From the NCBI GenBank assembly GCA_025766275.1, contig JAFKAC010000008.1:310001-374000 (forward strand): 64,000 nt of DNA. Reading direction: 5' to 3'. The notes below the pieces were generated by a model, which was not told the DNA's origin, made no database searches, and saw nothing but the letters and a program-made list of their open reading frames with translations. The position numbers and the translations under genes were made by a program. The stretch is from Lactarius indigo (Eukaryota > Basidiomycota > Agaricomycetes > Russulales > Russulaceae). This document shows positions 36,696-48,653 of the stretch, piece by piece. Positions within the stretch are counted from its first letter, which is position 1. Every line of letters starts with the position of its first letter.

Positions 36696-38752
36696 ATGGC
36701 CACCTTACTTCCTCCTCCCAAACGACAAAAGCTATATAATGGTGTTCCAGAGCCAGAGAAGCCCCCTCCGGAGCAATCTCGTAATGTCGTTGTCCAGTTT
36801 GTGTCCGAGGATGATGGTTCTGCTTTGGCCCCTGCAGTCAGCTTACCTGCAAATGTCTCGCGAGACGACCTACAGGGTCTGGTCAACACTTTGACATCCA
36901 AGGTATGCCGTATCCAGTGCTTTCATTCGACACCAATGACATTCCAAGACCGATGAACCCGTACCATTTCAATTCCATGTCGCGCTGCCAGCTGATGCTG
37001 TGACCAATGAATCTACGCGTATCGTCGTATCAAAGTCGATCGAGGCCGATGTGCTTTCACATCCTTCCCACGCATTCTCGCCGGAGGATATTCTCGTCGT
37101 CCGCTGTTCTCCACAGTCCGTGTTCCGTGTCAGACCCGCCACACGATGCTCCTCTTCTCTGTCTGGTAAAGTCATCACTCAATTGTCCCGCGCCTCGCCT
37201 CATTCACAAATCCCTGACTCTGTTCTCCAGGTCACACATCCCCCATCCTCTGTGCATCGTTTTCTCCGACAGGAAACCTCCTTGCTACAGGTTCGGGAGA
37301 CACCAATGCACGTCTGTGGGATCTATTTACAGAAACGCCTTCACATACTCTCACTGGACATCGGGGGTGGGTCTTGTGCGTTGAGTGGGAGGCTCTCGAA
37401 CGGAAGCTGGCAACAGGGGGGCATGACGGCCATGTGAGTTTTGTATCGCGCTCCCGACACACCGTGAACGTCATAGTCCCTTCGCTCGCGCAGGTCCGGA
37501 TATGGGATCCCAAGACGGGAAAGCCTATCGGCGATGCGTTAAAAGGACACACAAAATGGATCACGTCTCTGTCCTGGGAACCAATACACATGTAGGCCTA
37601 GTGTGTAGTCGTCTCCTCGTCCTCGCGGGCTAACATTCCCGGCCCGGATATTCAGAAATCCCTCGTCGCCTCGATTGGCGTCGTCCTCAAAAGATGGTAC
37701 CGTCAAAGTATGGGCGATAGCCACCCGCCGACTGGAGTATACTTTGGGTGGCCACACTGCGAGCGTGAACGTGGTACGATGGGGAGGTGGGGGGCTCAGC
37801 GGCAAGGGCGTCCTCTATACAGCTTCGTCGGATCGCACAGTCCGCATTTGGGACGCGAATGGGGTGTGTTTTTACCTTCTCTCTATCCTGGTGTCGAAAA
37901 ATTTAGACCCAAGTACCTTCAGGGCAAATTACTTCACACTTTAAAAGACCACGCGCACTGGGTGACGACGCTCTCCCTAAATACGGACTTTGTTCTGCGC
38001 ACCGGCCCCTTCGACCATACTGGGAAGCGTCCGACCTCCGATGAAGACGGTTCGTTCGTCTGCATCTGTCGAATCTATGATAAGTTTTGCTAACCCCGCT
38101 TGATAGCTCAATCCCGTGCTTTGGCGCGATATAACGCTCTCGTCTCCTCCACATCCGAGCTCATGATCACCGGTTCAGACGATCACACCCTATTCCTGTG
38201 GTCGCTCTTCCCTTCACGTTCAGACTCCAGCGTGCCCTCTGAGACAGCGGCCTCGAACGGGGGGAAACTCAAGCCCTTGGCACGCTTGACTGGACATCAG
38301 CGTCAAGTCGCACATGTTGCATTCAGTCCCGATGGCCGATGGGCGGCAAGCGCTGCATGGGACAATAGTGTGCGCTTATGGGAAGGTCGCACGGGCAAGT
38401 TTGTAGCGACCCTTCGAGGACATATTGGTGCTGTCTACCGGCTCACCTGGTCTGCCGACTCTCGGCTACTCGTTAGCGCAAGCAAGGACACCACGCTCAA
38501 AGTAACATTCTCTAATTGAGCAGGTAGCTCAGGAGCTTACGTCTTTTTGACCTAGATTTGGGACTTGAAAACGTACAAGATCAAGACGGACCTTCCTGGT
38601 CATACCGATGAGGTGTACTGTGTTGATTTCGTGGCGGATAAAATTGTCAGTGGCGGTCGCGATCGTGTGGTAAAAATGTACGGATTCGACATGTCTTTTC
38701 CCCTTTTATCTCAGTGACGCTCACACGCCTCGCGTACAGATGGAAAAACTAG
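36696..38752 (+). CDS. RSA4: Ribosome assembly factor Rsa4/NLE1 (Notchless), WD40
   Basis: Exons 36696-36902, 36949-37165, 37231-37433, 37494-37591, 37656-37863, 37923-38049, 38107-38501, 38556-38677, 38740-38752; 529 aa (yeast 515). N-terminal NLE/MIDAS-binding domain (VVVQFVSEDDG…VPFQFHV…EDILVVRC), then the linker FRVRPATRCSSSLSGHTSPIL and eight WD40 blades (DTNARLWDLFTETPSHTL, GHDGHVRIWDPKTGKP, SSSKDGTVKVW, SDDHTLFLW, AAWDNSVRLWEGRTGKF, ASKDTTLKIWDL) ending in VVKIWKN. Rsa4 anchors the Rea1/Mdn1 AAA+ ATPase to pre-60S particles in the nucleus. The protein is intact. Confidence 0.95.
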
Positions 38753-39876
38753 CTGAGCTAGCTCAATGACACCCTTTACTTACTAGTTTGTCAGATAGTG
38801 CAATGCACACCAACCGTTGTAACCTACTAGTGGAATATAGTTCAGAGCAGAGGTACACGCGCACTCTTTAGGGCTCATCCGCCATTATGACATGCCGCCT
38901 TGCGTGCCACTGGTTCATGCAGGTACCTTTGGTCGATCTGTCTAATCGCTTCCTCGCCGACGTCACGGCTGCCAGCAAACGACGGCGAACGCACCCCCAG
39001 TCCAGTAAGACCGAACCTCCTGAAGGAAGTCTACAGGTTTAATATTAGAACGGTCACGCGTCACGGCTCAAAAGGAAGGTCGATGTGGATAAAACTCTAT
39101 CCAACAGGCCGGGCTGCTCGGGTTCTCTTGATCGATCAACCCACCCGCAACAAGCGTGTAGGCAGGCATACGCAAATTGACCTCACGGGCTTATCTTCTA
39201 AGTCGCAGAAGTGTTGTATTAACCTGGTTGGCGCCAGACAGGTGCTAACAAATTTTTTTCTTTCATGGAATGGAGCCCTGTCCTCGTGACCTGCATCCGT
39301 CCCAACTGGGGCCGACACAAAATCAAGTACAAACGGCTTGCAAAACGGGAAAAATACGGGCACGATGTATTGTCGGAGCTGTCTAATGCTTGCGCACGAT
39401 CCTCGCGTTCGGTTGGTGTCCCGGTGTTCTGTACACGCGCTATAATCGTGAGGGATCACATAGCCGCTAAAGAGTCGGCCGCGGCAACGGTCGTCAAGTA
39501 TGACCGACCCGAAAAGTTCCTGTATGCTACGTGTTGTATATATAAGGAGAAAGGTGACGTGACGCGAACATGGTGGGGAGCGCCTCGCAACCCCTGCCGA
39601 ACGACTGTCATTTGATAATATCGGGAGGAGAGTGTGTGCATAGTCATGAGGACATTCTGCATCGTTGCCCGTATGAATGAGAACATCAAGTCATCTGTGC
39701 ACTGTACGCGACGTCCATAATTGATATTTAGCAATGGCAATACAGTAATTGGGTGCAAAGAGGACAAAAATAAGGCCTGGGAGACTGAGGCACGGTTACC
39801 CGTATGATCACTCCACGTCATCATCACACCCCATCCATTTCTTTCATCTACTTGAACACAACATCGATCCTTTACC
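38753..39876. other. Intergenic 1.1 kb; no gene supported
   Basis: Contains a 116-codon plus-strand open frame (39265-39615) and smaller ones, none with recognisable motifs or sensible splice partners. No tRNA-like B-box arrangement was found. It includes the promoter of the next gene. Confidence 0.4.
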
Positions 39877-41716
39877 ATGGACGACGATGAGCTGTCTCAA
39901 CACCTGATATACCACCCTTCATCCCCAGGCTTCGACATACCAGACTATCTTCCACTTCGAAGAGTAAAGCCACTCCCGAAGCGCAAGCGTAGCTCTCCTG
40001 ATCCGACTGGCTCGCTCCCCCTTAACGCCATGCTCCCCCCTATCCTACCGCCACCGCCTGGTCCAGATGCTACTGCAGAAGAGCTAATCGCGCATGCGGA
40101 GGTTTTGTCTGCACAGATCACCTTCCAGTCGTACTTCCTCCCTACCGCACTTAGTGGCGCTGCGGACTTTGCTCGTAATAACGTAGGGCCGCCGCCGCCA
40201 CCCGAGGGAGTGCCAGTCATTGTCGACCTCGATGTTTCACCCACCACAGAAGTCCGCGGAGAAAGCACCGTCGGCAGCGACCACCTAGACCAAATGCCGC
40301 AGCAAGGGAACGCCAAAAAACGCAAGGTGCCAGCACATCTCTCGGGTTCGCAGATGGGGCCGGACTCGTCCGACGTGCATTCAGGCGAGGAGGAGCCGCC
40401 CATCGAGAGGGTGTTGCCTGGTTTTGTGTCCCCTACAGGGACGCCGGCATCAGTAGCGGCTGCGATTACAGCAGGAGTAGCTTCCGAGGAAGAGCCGAGC
40501 GGTGGGGAGACAGTCGGTCGTCAGGGAAAGGTACTGCCCGCCACGATGGTGGGTCTACGACAGAAGGATATCCTCAAGCACCGGAAACGACAGTTGGCCG
40601 CTGCACTGAGTGCGCCTTTACTGGGCGACTCGCTCGCATTGGACCAGGCGCTGTTGGCTAACTATACACTTCTAAACGAGAACCGTGCCGGCATGGGCAG
40701 AAACGCGCGCCTCAAATCACGGCTGATGCGCAGGCGTGTATCTCGCGTGGTCCGTCGGCGTCGCGCCCCACCAGCCCCATCTGCTTCCTCCCCGACCCGC
40801 CGCATCTTCCCCGATAGCGAATTTACGTTCTTGAGACTCAATACAGGTGTGTATGTTTTGGATCGATTACTGGCGTTGTGTGCGGGTCCGACTGTTTGAT
40901 GGGGTCTCGTCAGCTTCGGAGCGGCTCGTCGCCACGCGCGCGGAGTACACCGTGCTGTACGATCGCTTCGAGGATGAAGTCGTGCGGCAAGCGGAGAAGG
41001 CCGCAGAGAACGCGAAGGCAACCGCAGCCATTGGTGCTGGTGCGGTGGGCGTAGCAGGAACAAAACGGGGCGAACGAGCGGTACGCAAAGCTCGTGCGGT
41101 CGTGGCGCAATCGATGCAAGATACGGAGACACCTGTGGCGTCAAAGTCTCCCAGTTTGACGAAGACTTCGGGGAAGAAGAAGAAGCGGTCGGCGCTGGCC
41201 AACGCTTCGAACCCACACCACCTTCGCAACTACGTGCCGTCGCGGGTTCCCAACCCGAGCCATCTAAGTGCAGCGCAAATAGGCGCGAACACGCAGAACC
41301 TGCTGAGTCCGCTTCCGCTTGTTTTCCTGGCAGCTCAAATCCCGGCGAGACGAGGTGCGCAACAACGGCCGATGGCAGCGGCGTCACAATTGGCGAATCC
41401 AGCGGAGGAGTGGATCTGTCCGACATGCGAGTACCGCTTGTTCTATGGGGACGAGCAGGGATACAGGATGGGAGTGCGGAACCGAAAAAAGATCTTAAAG
41501 CGTCGTCGACGAGCGCGGGAACGAGCAGCTGCGGCAGCGAACGGAAGCGGGACAGGAGTAGGTGTTCATGGGAAAGGAAGCGAATTCGATGACGAGGAAG
41601 ATCTCGATTTTGAGACGACCAGTTCGGGATTGGCGCTGAGCCAGACGAGATTAGCGAAGGCTGAGCGGGAAAAGGACGGGGATAACCTCGGTCTTGGTCT
41701 CGGTGGTGCAGGATAG
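39877..41716 (+). CDS. Conserved-looking fungal protein with C-terminal CxxC motif, unknown function
   Basis: Not recognised as a named family. Exons 39877-40846 and 40914-41716 join in frame (590 aa). The N-terminus is acidic then Pro-rich, with possible nuclear basic clusters (PLPKRKRSS, KKRK). The middle is a long, basic helical region (GLRQKDILKHRKRQLAAAL; RLKSRLMRRRVSRVVRRRR) followed by an Ala/Glu-rich coiled coil. Near the C-terminus is EEWICPTCEYRLFYGDEQGY, with Cys492 and Cys495 and a basic RNRKKILKRRRRARER helix; the tail is acidic. The pattern suggests a nuclear DNA/chromatin protein, but that is inference. Confidence 0.75.
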
Positions 41717-42916
41717 CATAGCGAACTGTCCTGTAATCCTCCCTCCTTCTCTACACCCTCCTCTATAAACATTTGGACTGAGCCTGAGGATTAACCGAGA
41801 ATTATTATTACTAAATTTTTTTTCAATGCAATTTTACATGTTATAATCTTAAATCTTATTCACTGGCGGATAATTTTTCATTTACCGGAGGGTTGTTTTT
41901 GGCAGTTTTTGGCAGTTGTTCGGCGTGTGCCGGCAGCCGGTCAGCCGGTCACGTCAAGGTGATTAATGAAGCTCCGCAATCTCGGGGCGTCTCTTGCAAT
42001 TCATCTGTACGTACGGTGAGTTTTGGCTGTACACCAGCTTCTGTTCCTGGTATGACCGGCTCATTCTCTTCGTATGGCCATTTTTTTTTGGTTTTGTTTT
42101 GTCACGAGGTCGTCCTGAGGAAGAAATAAAAATAAAAAAAGAGGAAAATAAATCCAAGCGAGGGAAGGAAAGAGCGAGTGGAGAAGGACCTTGTCTTTGC
42201 CAATTTTTTTTCCATTGCTCTCTCTCTTTTTTTTTTTTCTTTCAGCCCATATTTGCAATAATTTTTAGGCGTCATAGTAAGCCCTAGCCTGGCTAGTAAC
42301 GTGTCTGCATGTCGCTGAATAGGTCACATTTGAGGCTAGATCCCACCGCAACGGAACGTTTCTCGACTAGTAGGTGCCCACACCCTGACCTCCATCCTCG
42401 CCCCCATCCCAACCCCCTTCTTCGAATATCGGTTAAGCTGCAGTGATTTCCTTTTCATGTTACCGCATTGAGCGCCTCAACCACACGCTCGAACAGTTCT
42501 AGTTCCAGTTCCGATCCCAGTTCGTCTATCGGCTAGCTTCATCTTGTGCCCTCATCCCTCACTCTCCCTCTCTCCTGCCCTACCCAATGTCTTTCACCCT
42601 CTGCTGCTAAGTCACTAACCTCATCTGCACTCGGAATTGCATTCCGCACGTACCATGTCCTGTCAGTGCCATACTTTCCGTCGATAACCTGCTTTTCTCC
42701 CTACGTCTCCTTCACTCATGTCTTTGTTTCCTCGCCGCTCACAATTTTCTCCAGCCTCCAGTGCCTCCTTTCGTCAACCAGGCCAACCCCCTGCCCCCCC
42801 ACCAACCCGTCAGCCGGCTTACTCCTTCCCTCGGCGAGGCATTAGGGTCCGAACGACCTGGTCTCTCGCCTTACACCCAACAACCCCCCCCTCCTCCAGC
42901 CACCTCCTCAATACCA
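41717..42916. other. Intergenic and long pyrimidine-rich 5' region of the GATA factor
   Basis: T-rich and A-rich runs (41815-42250), small direct repeats (GGCAGTTTTT at about 41900; CCGGTCAGCCGGTCA at about 41937), then about 230 bp of C/T-rich leader before 42770. No gene is supported on either strand. The frame of the GATA protein is open upstream to 42761 but without an ATG. Confidence 0.4.
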
Positions 42917-44308
42917 ATGTCTTCCGATGGCCGGTATATGTACCAGCATCAACAAGGGATGTCATCTTATGACTATTCGCCTTATCCCCACAACTCCTAC
43001 GACGCATCCCAATTTCCCCAGAATCATTCCAGGCAACCGAGATCTTCTCAATCACATCCTTCCTCCGAACATGTTCCGTACAATCCTCCTCAGCCCCATT
43101 ACCATGCACCTTATGGTTCCGCCCCTTACGCCGTTCCGCATTCGGCTCCACCTCAGTGGAATGGCGAAGCTTGGCCCCAGTTTAGCCAGCCAGTCGCACC
43201 GGCACCATCCGTCCCCGACCCACCAGCTCCTCCTGCCCCCAATCGACCAGAACCTGCCGCTGCACCTGCACCCCCCGCACCTGCACCTGCCCCCGCGCCC
43301 ACACCTGCACCCCCTTCACAGCGCATATATGCGGCCTCTCCGCAACCGCAGGCCAACACAGAGATGCGGCGGACCACGGGGACTCCTAAAGCCGCAGACC
43401 CTCCTCCTCAGCACAAGCGCAAACCGCGGGAGAAAGAGGCCGCTGCTCCTCGGCATCCCTCACCGCTAGCGTCTACCCCGCTGGATATTGATTTCGGAAA
43501 GGCATGCTTTCTTAATGACCGCTTTTCGATCAACAGTATTTACTGATCACGGTGATTTCGCGTATGCGCACGCATATATGCAACGCTCTAGTTAATAGAG
43601 TCGTATCGCATCATCATCGATACGACCACCGCCTTATCAACCGACCCGGCCACCGTGCAGGGCCGTCCTCCATCCTTGGAGGCATTGCAGAGAATTAGTC
43701 AATCTGCGGCTCTTGGTCTTCGGTTGTTGGGATCCACTGTCGGCACCGATCCGCCTGGGACAGCGCCCTCGGCTGAGCCGCCAGTTGCAAATTCTGGGAA
43801 TGCTGAGGAAGGCGACGCAGCTGCCAAACGACAGGTACGCCCGAACTGTTCACCTCCATGAGGTATAGTCACTCAACCGCGTGCTTTGTTGTCTTCAGAA
43901 GGCCGAAGCGCCTGTACCCGAAGGGCAAACTTGTTTAGGTTGTAGTGCGACATCAACCCCCGAATGGCGAAGGGGTCCTTTGGGTCTGTCCTCTCTCATC
44001 CCCCTTTCGACTGGTACCATGTGTTCTCAGCTGACCGCTCAACACAGGTCCCCGAACATTGTGTAATGCCTGTGGGCTCGTGTACGCAAAGCTTGTACGT
44101 CAAAAAGTGTCAACCGTAGTACCTCATCATTTGCAAACTTTGTTGATGACTACAGATAAAAAAACGGAAGCGTGATGCCGCACGCCGCGCAGATAATACA
44201 CAGGACGCAAACGATGGCGCCCCGGCAGATGACGCGTCTAGTGGCGACGAGGACGAGTCAGCGTCGCAAGAGTTTCGTATGGAGGACGAGCACGTGGGCC
44301 GTGGCTGA
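42917..44308 (+). CDS. GATA-type zinc-finger transcription factor
   Basis: Exons 42917-43535, 43599-43834, 43899-43983, 44048-44094, 44156-44308 give 379 aa. The N-terminal half is low-complexity (Tyr/Gln/Ser/Pro, then alternating Pro-Ala), typical of an activation region. The single finger has the C-x2-C-x18-C-x2-C pattern: Cys297, Cys300, Cys319, Cys322 (CLGCSATSTPEWRRGPLG…CNACGLVYAK), split by introns after the first and second halves. A basic KKRKRDAARR segment follows, as usual for DNA contact, then an acidic tail. The 18-residue loop and lack of a PAS domain argue against a white-collar-2 protein; which nitrogen, iron or developmental pathway it serves cannot be told. The exon 1/2 junction (acceptor TTAATAG at 43598) was chosen for frame. 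Confidence 0.85.
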
Positions 44309-45902
44309 CGGCCAACTTGCTCCACTTCAACTTCGGCTAATTTCCCATGATCACACACATCTCCGCAGTTTCACACTGACGTCGTCTATTTCGCATTTGG
44401 GTGAGCTTCGTTTACAATATGGATTGTCGATTTCGGCTTTCTCGTTCGGTCGTTGCGCGGTTTATGGGCCTAGCCGTGCCGATCAGATATACTCTAATGG
44501 GCCTTCCTCTTCAATTTTCCTTTCCCGAGCACATGTACTTTCTTCTTGCGCTTGCGCGCTAATCCTGTCGTCTCCTGGCCATCATCCTGCTGCCAGAACT
44601 CTTTTATGTCCATCTGTTCTAGCGCGGCTCCATGCGCGCCGGGTTTCTATCGATCCCTCCCACACCCTTAACTTGGCCGAGGTGACACGACTGTGGTGAG
44701 ACACCCAGAACCGTTTTGACTCTTGATCAGTGTACGCTCCTATACGCTCAGTTGTGGAAAATATGGGTTCTGAGAGGCGACCGTGAGTAGCCGTAAGCGA
44801 CTCTGAAACCTCGGAGACTCTCCAATGCGAAGGAAAGATTATTATTTAATGTAAGGTTTGTACTCTGGGTTTCCCTGTCAGGAATAAGCGCGTTTCCCTC
44901 GGTCTGCGGCAGCGCTTGTCCCAGCTAGGTCTTTTAGGAAGAGGTTAATGGGGTCTGCGCTTCGCCTTGTCTCGCTCGTAGAGGGGCACCATAAAGGAAC
45001 CGCCATCCTTCCCTCTAGCACCCAGCATCGAATTTTCTATAATCGACCTTTCTTTCGACACGTTCGATGCCAAGCCCAGAAAATGCGCATTAGACCCATC
45101 CGTGTATATATTCGTTGCACGAACGAGGAGACGACCGACCGAACGCATGGGGCCATTTTTGATCGTCGTCTCTCGATTTGGCTTAGAGCGCTTTCCTCCT
45201 TTGCTGCAGAGTGGCTGCGCGCCCAACCCACGATGCTGTAATTATTTTTATCTCCTAAAGGCCCCGCCCAGGAATATTATTATTTACGGAAAGAGCGCCA
45301 CAAGACCGCATGTGGTGGTGGCACGAAGTCACTGGACACATCACGCCTCTCGCTAGCTGGGGCTAAGTTGTGCACCGACTCGGACTCCGAGGAATGCCAC
45401 TTCCCCTCCCCTGAGGGTCCGTCGTAAAATTCATCGTAATAAGATTTACAAAAAAAAAAAACAATTCAAATTAAAAAAACCTTGAGTTTTTTAAAAATTC
45501 CTTTTTTTTCCCACCTTGCAGCGGCTCAGCAGGTGGGTGGGTGTGTAGAAACTTTTGCTGGAATACAGAAGCAACTGTCCGCGGCGCTTGGCGACGCAGG
45601 AGGGCCGCATCGGTTCCTCTTTTCTTTTTTTTGGGTAGTGGATATCACAGGGCGAGGCGCCGCCGCCAGTGGCGCTCCCCTGCTACCTATTATGATAGCA
45701 CTACTTTGATCTCACTCTACAGGTAGCTATAAATTCGATTCGTTTGGTGTGGCGGGAACTCGCCCCCCCTCCCTCTTGAGCTTTCAGCTTTTTTGAGAGA
45801 GAGAGAGAAAGCGTAAATAGGCTACTACAGTACCGTGACGGTGGGGATCTCATGATTGAGCTACGCGACGCAATGTAACCTTCTTCGTTGTGGTGTGGTG
45901 GG
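44309..45902. other. Intergenic 1.6 kb, A/T-run rich; no gene supported
   Basis: Several homopolymer runs (for example A12 at about 45450, T runs at 45500 and 45630). Open frames here lack any family signal. Confidence 0.4.
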
Positions 45903-46330
45903 GACTCCGCATTGGTGAGAGCATTTGTTAATTTCCTCGCGAGGTGATCGTCATCGCTGGTCAAACGAAACTCCCCCCTCTTTTCTCAAAAAATCAGCCA
46001 GCACTTAGAAGGGGGCGTACTAGAAGGTCTAATCCGTGTAAGTTATACTCGAGTAGGTGATATATAGACTTAGTGATTCGTTTTTGTGACGATGGATAAT
46101 GACTATGTGATTCGTACCGCCAAGAACACGTCGATTTCAGTATTCAGCCTTCTGAAACCCGAAGCCCGGAGAAAATAAAAAAGGCAGACAAAGACGATGA
46201 TGATTCATCTAGTGTGGCACAAATACAGTAACAAGCTTACAACGTAGAACCCCGTTCTACCATAGCCAAGGGAGAGGAGAAGGGGGGAAGAGGTGGAAGG
46301 GAAAGGTCGATTGTATTGCTACCCGGATTT
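45903..46330 (-). repeat. Relic of SPT20 3' flank (diverged copy of about 54599-55020)
   Basis: Colinear with the region just beyond the SPT20 stop codon. Shared blocks in the same order include GAGGTGATC…GCTGG, CAAAAAATCA, CGCCTTCTGAAACCC-AAGCC, ACAAATACAGTAA-AAGCTTACA and AAGGTCGATTG, with unrelated sequence between. By eye the identity is moderate, so it is older than the SPT20 fragment at 50949-51265. It sits left of F-box copy A, as the true 3' flank sits right of copy B. Confidence 0.6.
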
Positions 46331-47170
46331 GTGATTTGTATCTAATAATCTCTCGCGAAAATTGCCGGACCTGTCCATTTTTTTCTTTTCGTATGGGTAG
46401 CCGTGATGATGGGGTTTTTTTTCCCTCTCATTTTCCCCCTTGTCCCCTTATTTCCTACGGACCTCGATAGGTCGTTCTTTGAAGGCTAGGCTTCGATGCG
46501 CACACTCACCCAGCCACGGTGGAGTTTGTCATCCCCAGTCTCCTTTCTTTTCTTCTCCACTTAGTATGCGAGCTTGGTGCCGAAAGTGCAGCCGCTTTCG
46601 CGGGGATCCCAGCCGGCCCTGTCGGGTGCGATAAAGTTACGGCTTGGGCGCGTCGGGTGGAGGACTGGCAACCACTCACATTGTCATCTCGTACATATGA
46701 CGCGCATATAATGCACGAAGATAGCATCGTCGTACCCTGCATCGTACCCTCTTCCCCTCGAAAGCAAAACAGGGGCAGAAAAAGCAAGACAAGATAAACA
46801 GACAGACAAGCAGGCAAATAGAAAAGAATGGCCTGCCGTGCGAAGGCTGTACTACCACGCGTCCTGCGTGGGACGAGGCGGGCTCCAGCAAGGTGAAGCG
46901 TCCGTCGGGCCAGGGTATGCCGTCGGCTGTCGGAATCTTAGGCCATGGGACGTGCGGCCCCATGACTGTGGTGAAAGGTTCGAAGATGGCTGTGGCAGTG
47001 CAGGTCATTGTTCCCAGTACCGAGACCGTGAGGGATAGGAAATATCCAGGTGAGTGCATCGGTGTATGTGACTTCAGTAGGACTTTGCTTTCGGAGTGTT
47101 TTCGAGAGAGGTTGTTGAATACCGACGGTCACTTGGAGACCCCGCAACGGGGGCAGATTTTTCGGGGGAT
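46331..47170. other. No gene supported (position where an SPT20 copy would be expected)
   Basis: If the SPT20-F-box segment was duplicated, an SPT20 coding copy should lie here. No Q/A-repeat coding sequence is seen. A 127-codon minus-strand frame (46676-47059) has no recognisable features. Confidence 0.35.
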
Positions 47171-48600
47171 GCGCTTGTTTGTCTACAATATAACTTTGGA
47201 GGTCTTGCGACTACGCGAAACTGGTATTACAGATATGGCATAGAGCGGGCGGTCCTCACGGGACGGCCGGAGCGCAGTCGGGAGGCGATGAGTGGCTGTG
47301 CAGCCCACCAAAATGGCCGCTGCGTCCGCGTGAGATGCGGGACACCAAGAGTGCGCAGAGAAGGGAGTATAGTTGGCTCCCCGTCGGCTGGACACAAAAT
47401 GCGCAAGATGTCCGTCGCAAGTTCGCCAGGACGCACGAAACTCTTTTGCGTCACAGAACGCGCAGATGAGCACCACCCATTGTTCCTTATCCATATCATC
47501 CTGCGCAATTGAGCGTTGGGCCATGAAGATGCCTAGATTTTCTACGCGGAATAGGAAAGGGGAACATTGGTTGCAAATTTGAGTCATCGAGGGCAACAAC
47601 CGTTCGCACGATATCTGTAAATCAAGCGGTGTAGGAGCCCCTGGGTTGGAAAAGCAGATGGAAATGGCATGCGCGGAAATCTGAACGTCTGCTCGACTGA
47701 GCGACGTCTGCATCCCTACCCGCTCGATGAGTCGGCCAAGTTGCGAAGCGTCCATCGTGGGTTGGCTGAAGAATATGATACCAATATCCCCGAGACAAGG
47801 CGCATCGATTCTAGCCTCGAAGCTGTCCAAGTACTTGCCGTGTTCTCTGTATTTAAGGCACGTGAGAGCAAGGAGAACGATACGTTCCTCTGAGGGCGGA
47901 GGCAAGCCGAGGTATTTTCGGCAGGGGGAGAGGAAAGGATATGGAGTCAGAGTGTTTCAAGTTGGGATAAAGCATTGGCGAACACTTCTGGGGAAATATA
48001 CCCGACATTAGGTATTTCATGTAGTTGAAGATCTACAATACCCGTAGAAGAAAGAAGCTGCGGGAGTACGGGAATGACTATCCTAGTCAGCTGCAGAGCA
48101 CGGAGGCGTGGGCCCGATCTAAAAGCGCTGGAGACGGCCAGCCCCACATTATCCCTGGACAGGAGAACGGGCTCTTCTAGTTCCGTAAATGGTTCAGAGA
48201 TTGTGGAAAGATTCTCCAGGAACGAGTTTGTGACGGTGAGGCTGACGAAGTTAATACGATCAGGCAGCTTCATGTGCGGCCATGACATTCTCCTCGTCCT
48301 CAAGAACCGGGGGACCGGACATAGGAAATGGTCCGTAGTTCACGGCGAGAGGAGAGAGTGGCCAACATTCTAGGGTCTTTAAGATAGGCGTCCTGTGCAT
48401 GCAGCAGAGTCGGAGGTGAGTCATGATGTAGACCCAGAGGTGGTCTCCGCACGATCCGTTGCCACCTTGGGCACAGGTGCGTAAGCGTAGGCCAAAATTG
48501 CGGAGAGGCATACAGGTAGTGGCGAAATATGTCCAGAAGAACATCGTCGGAGAGCATCTCAATCGTAACCTGCTGAGAAAAAGGTCCTACACCAGGCACA
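47171..48600 (-). pseudogene. Decayed F-box/LRR gene with lost zinc finger (copy A, module 2)
   Basis: Paralogue of 51260-52690. The F-box start QVTIEMLSDDVLLDIFRHYL is intact, but the frame shifts soon after (about 48420) and again in the LRR part. Near the 3' end the C2H2 finger still intact in copy B is destroyed: an in-frame TAG at 47213-47211, and both zinc-binding histidines changed (His to Tyr and His to Gln). The remaining LRR-like strands (LTRIVIPVLPQLL, IVDLQLHEIPNVGY) keep clear similarity to copy B. Merged alleles could explain some single-base shifts, but not the stop or the lost ligands. Confidence 0.7.
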
Positions 48601-48653
48601 TGAGTGCGTGATAAAAACTAGGAATGGACATACGTTGTAACTGTTCCATGAAG

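Noticed and set aside
39265..39615. 116-codon open frame as a gene
   Set aside because: No motif, no plausible promoter or partner exons, and composition unlike neighbouring exons.
46676..47059. 127-codon minus-strand frame as part of the F-box or SPT20 copy
   Set aside because: No similarity by eye to either gene.
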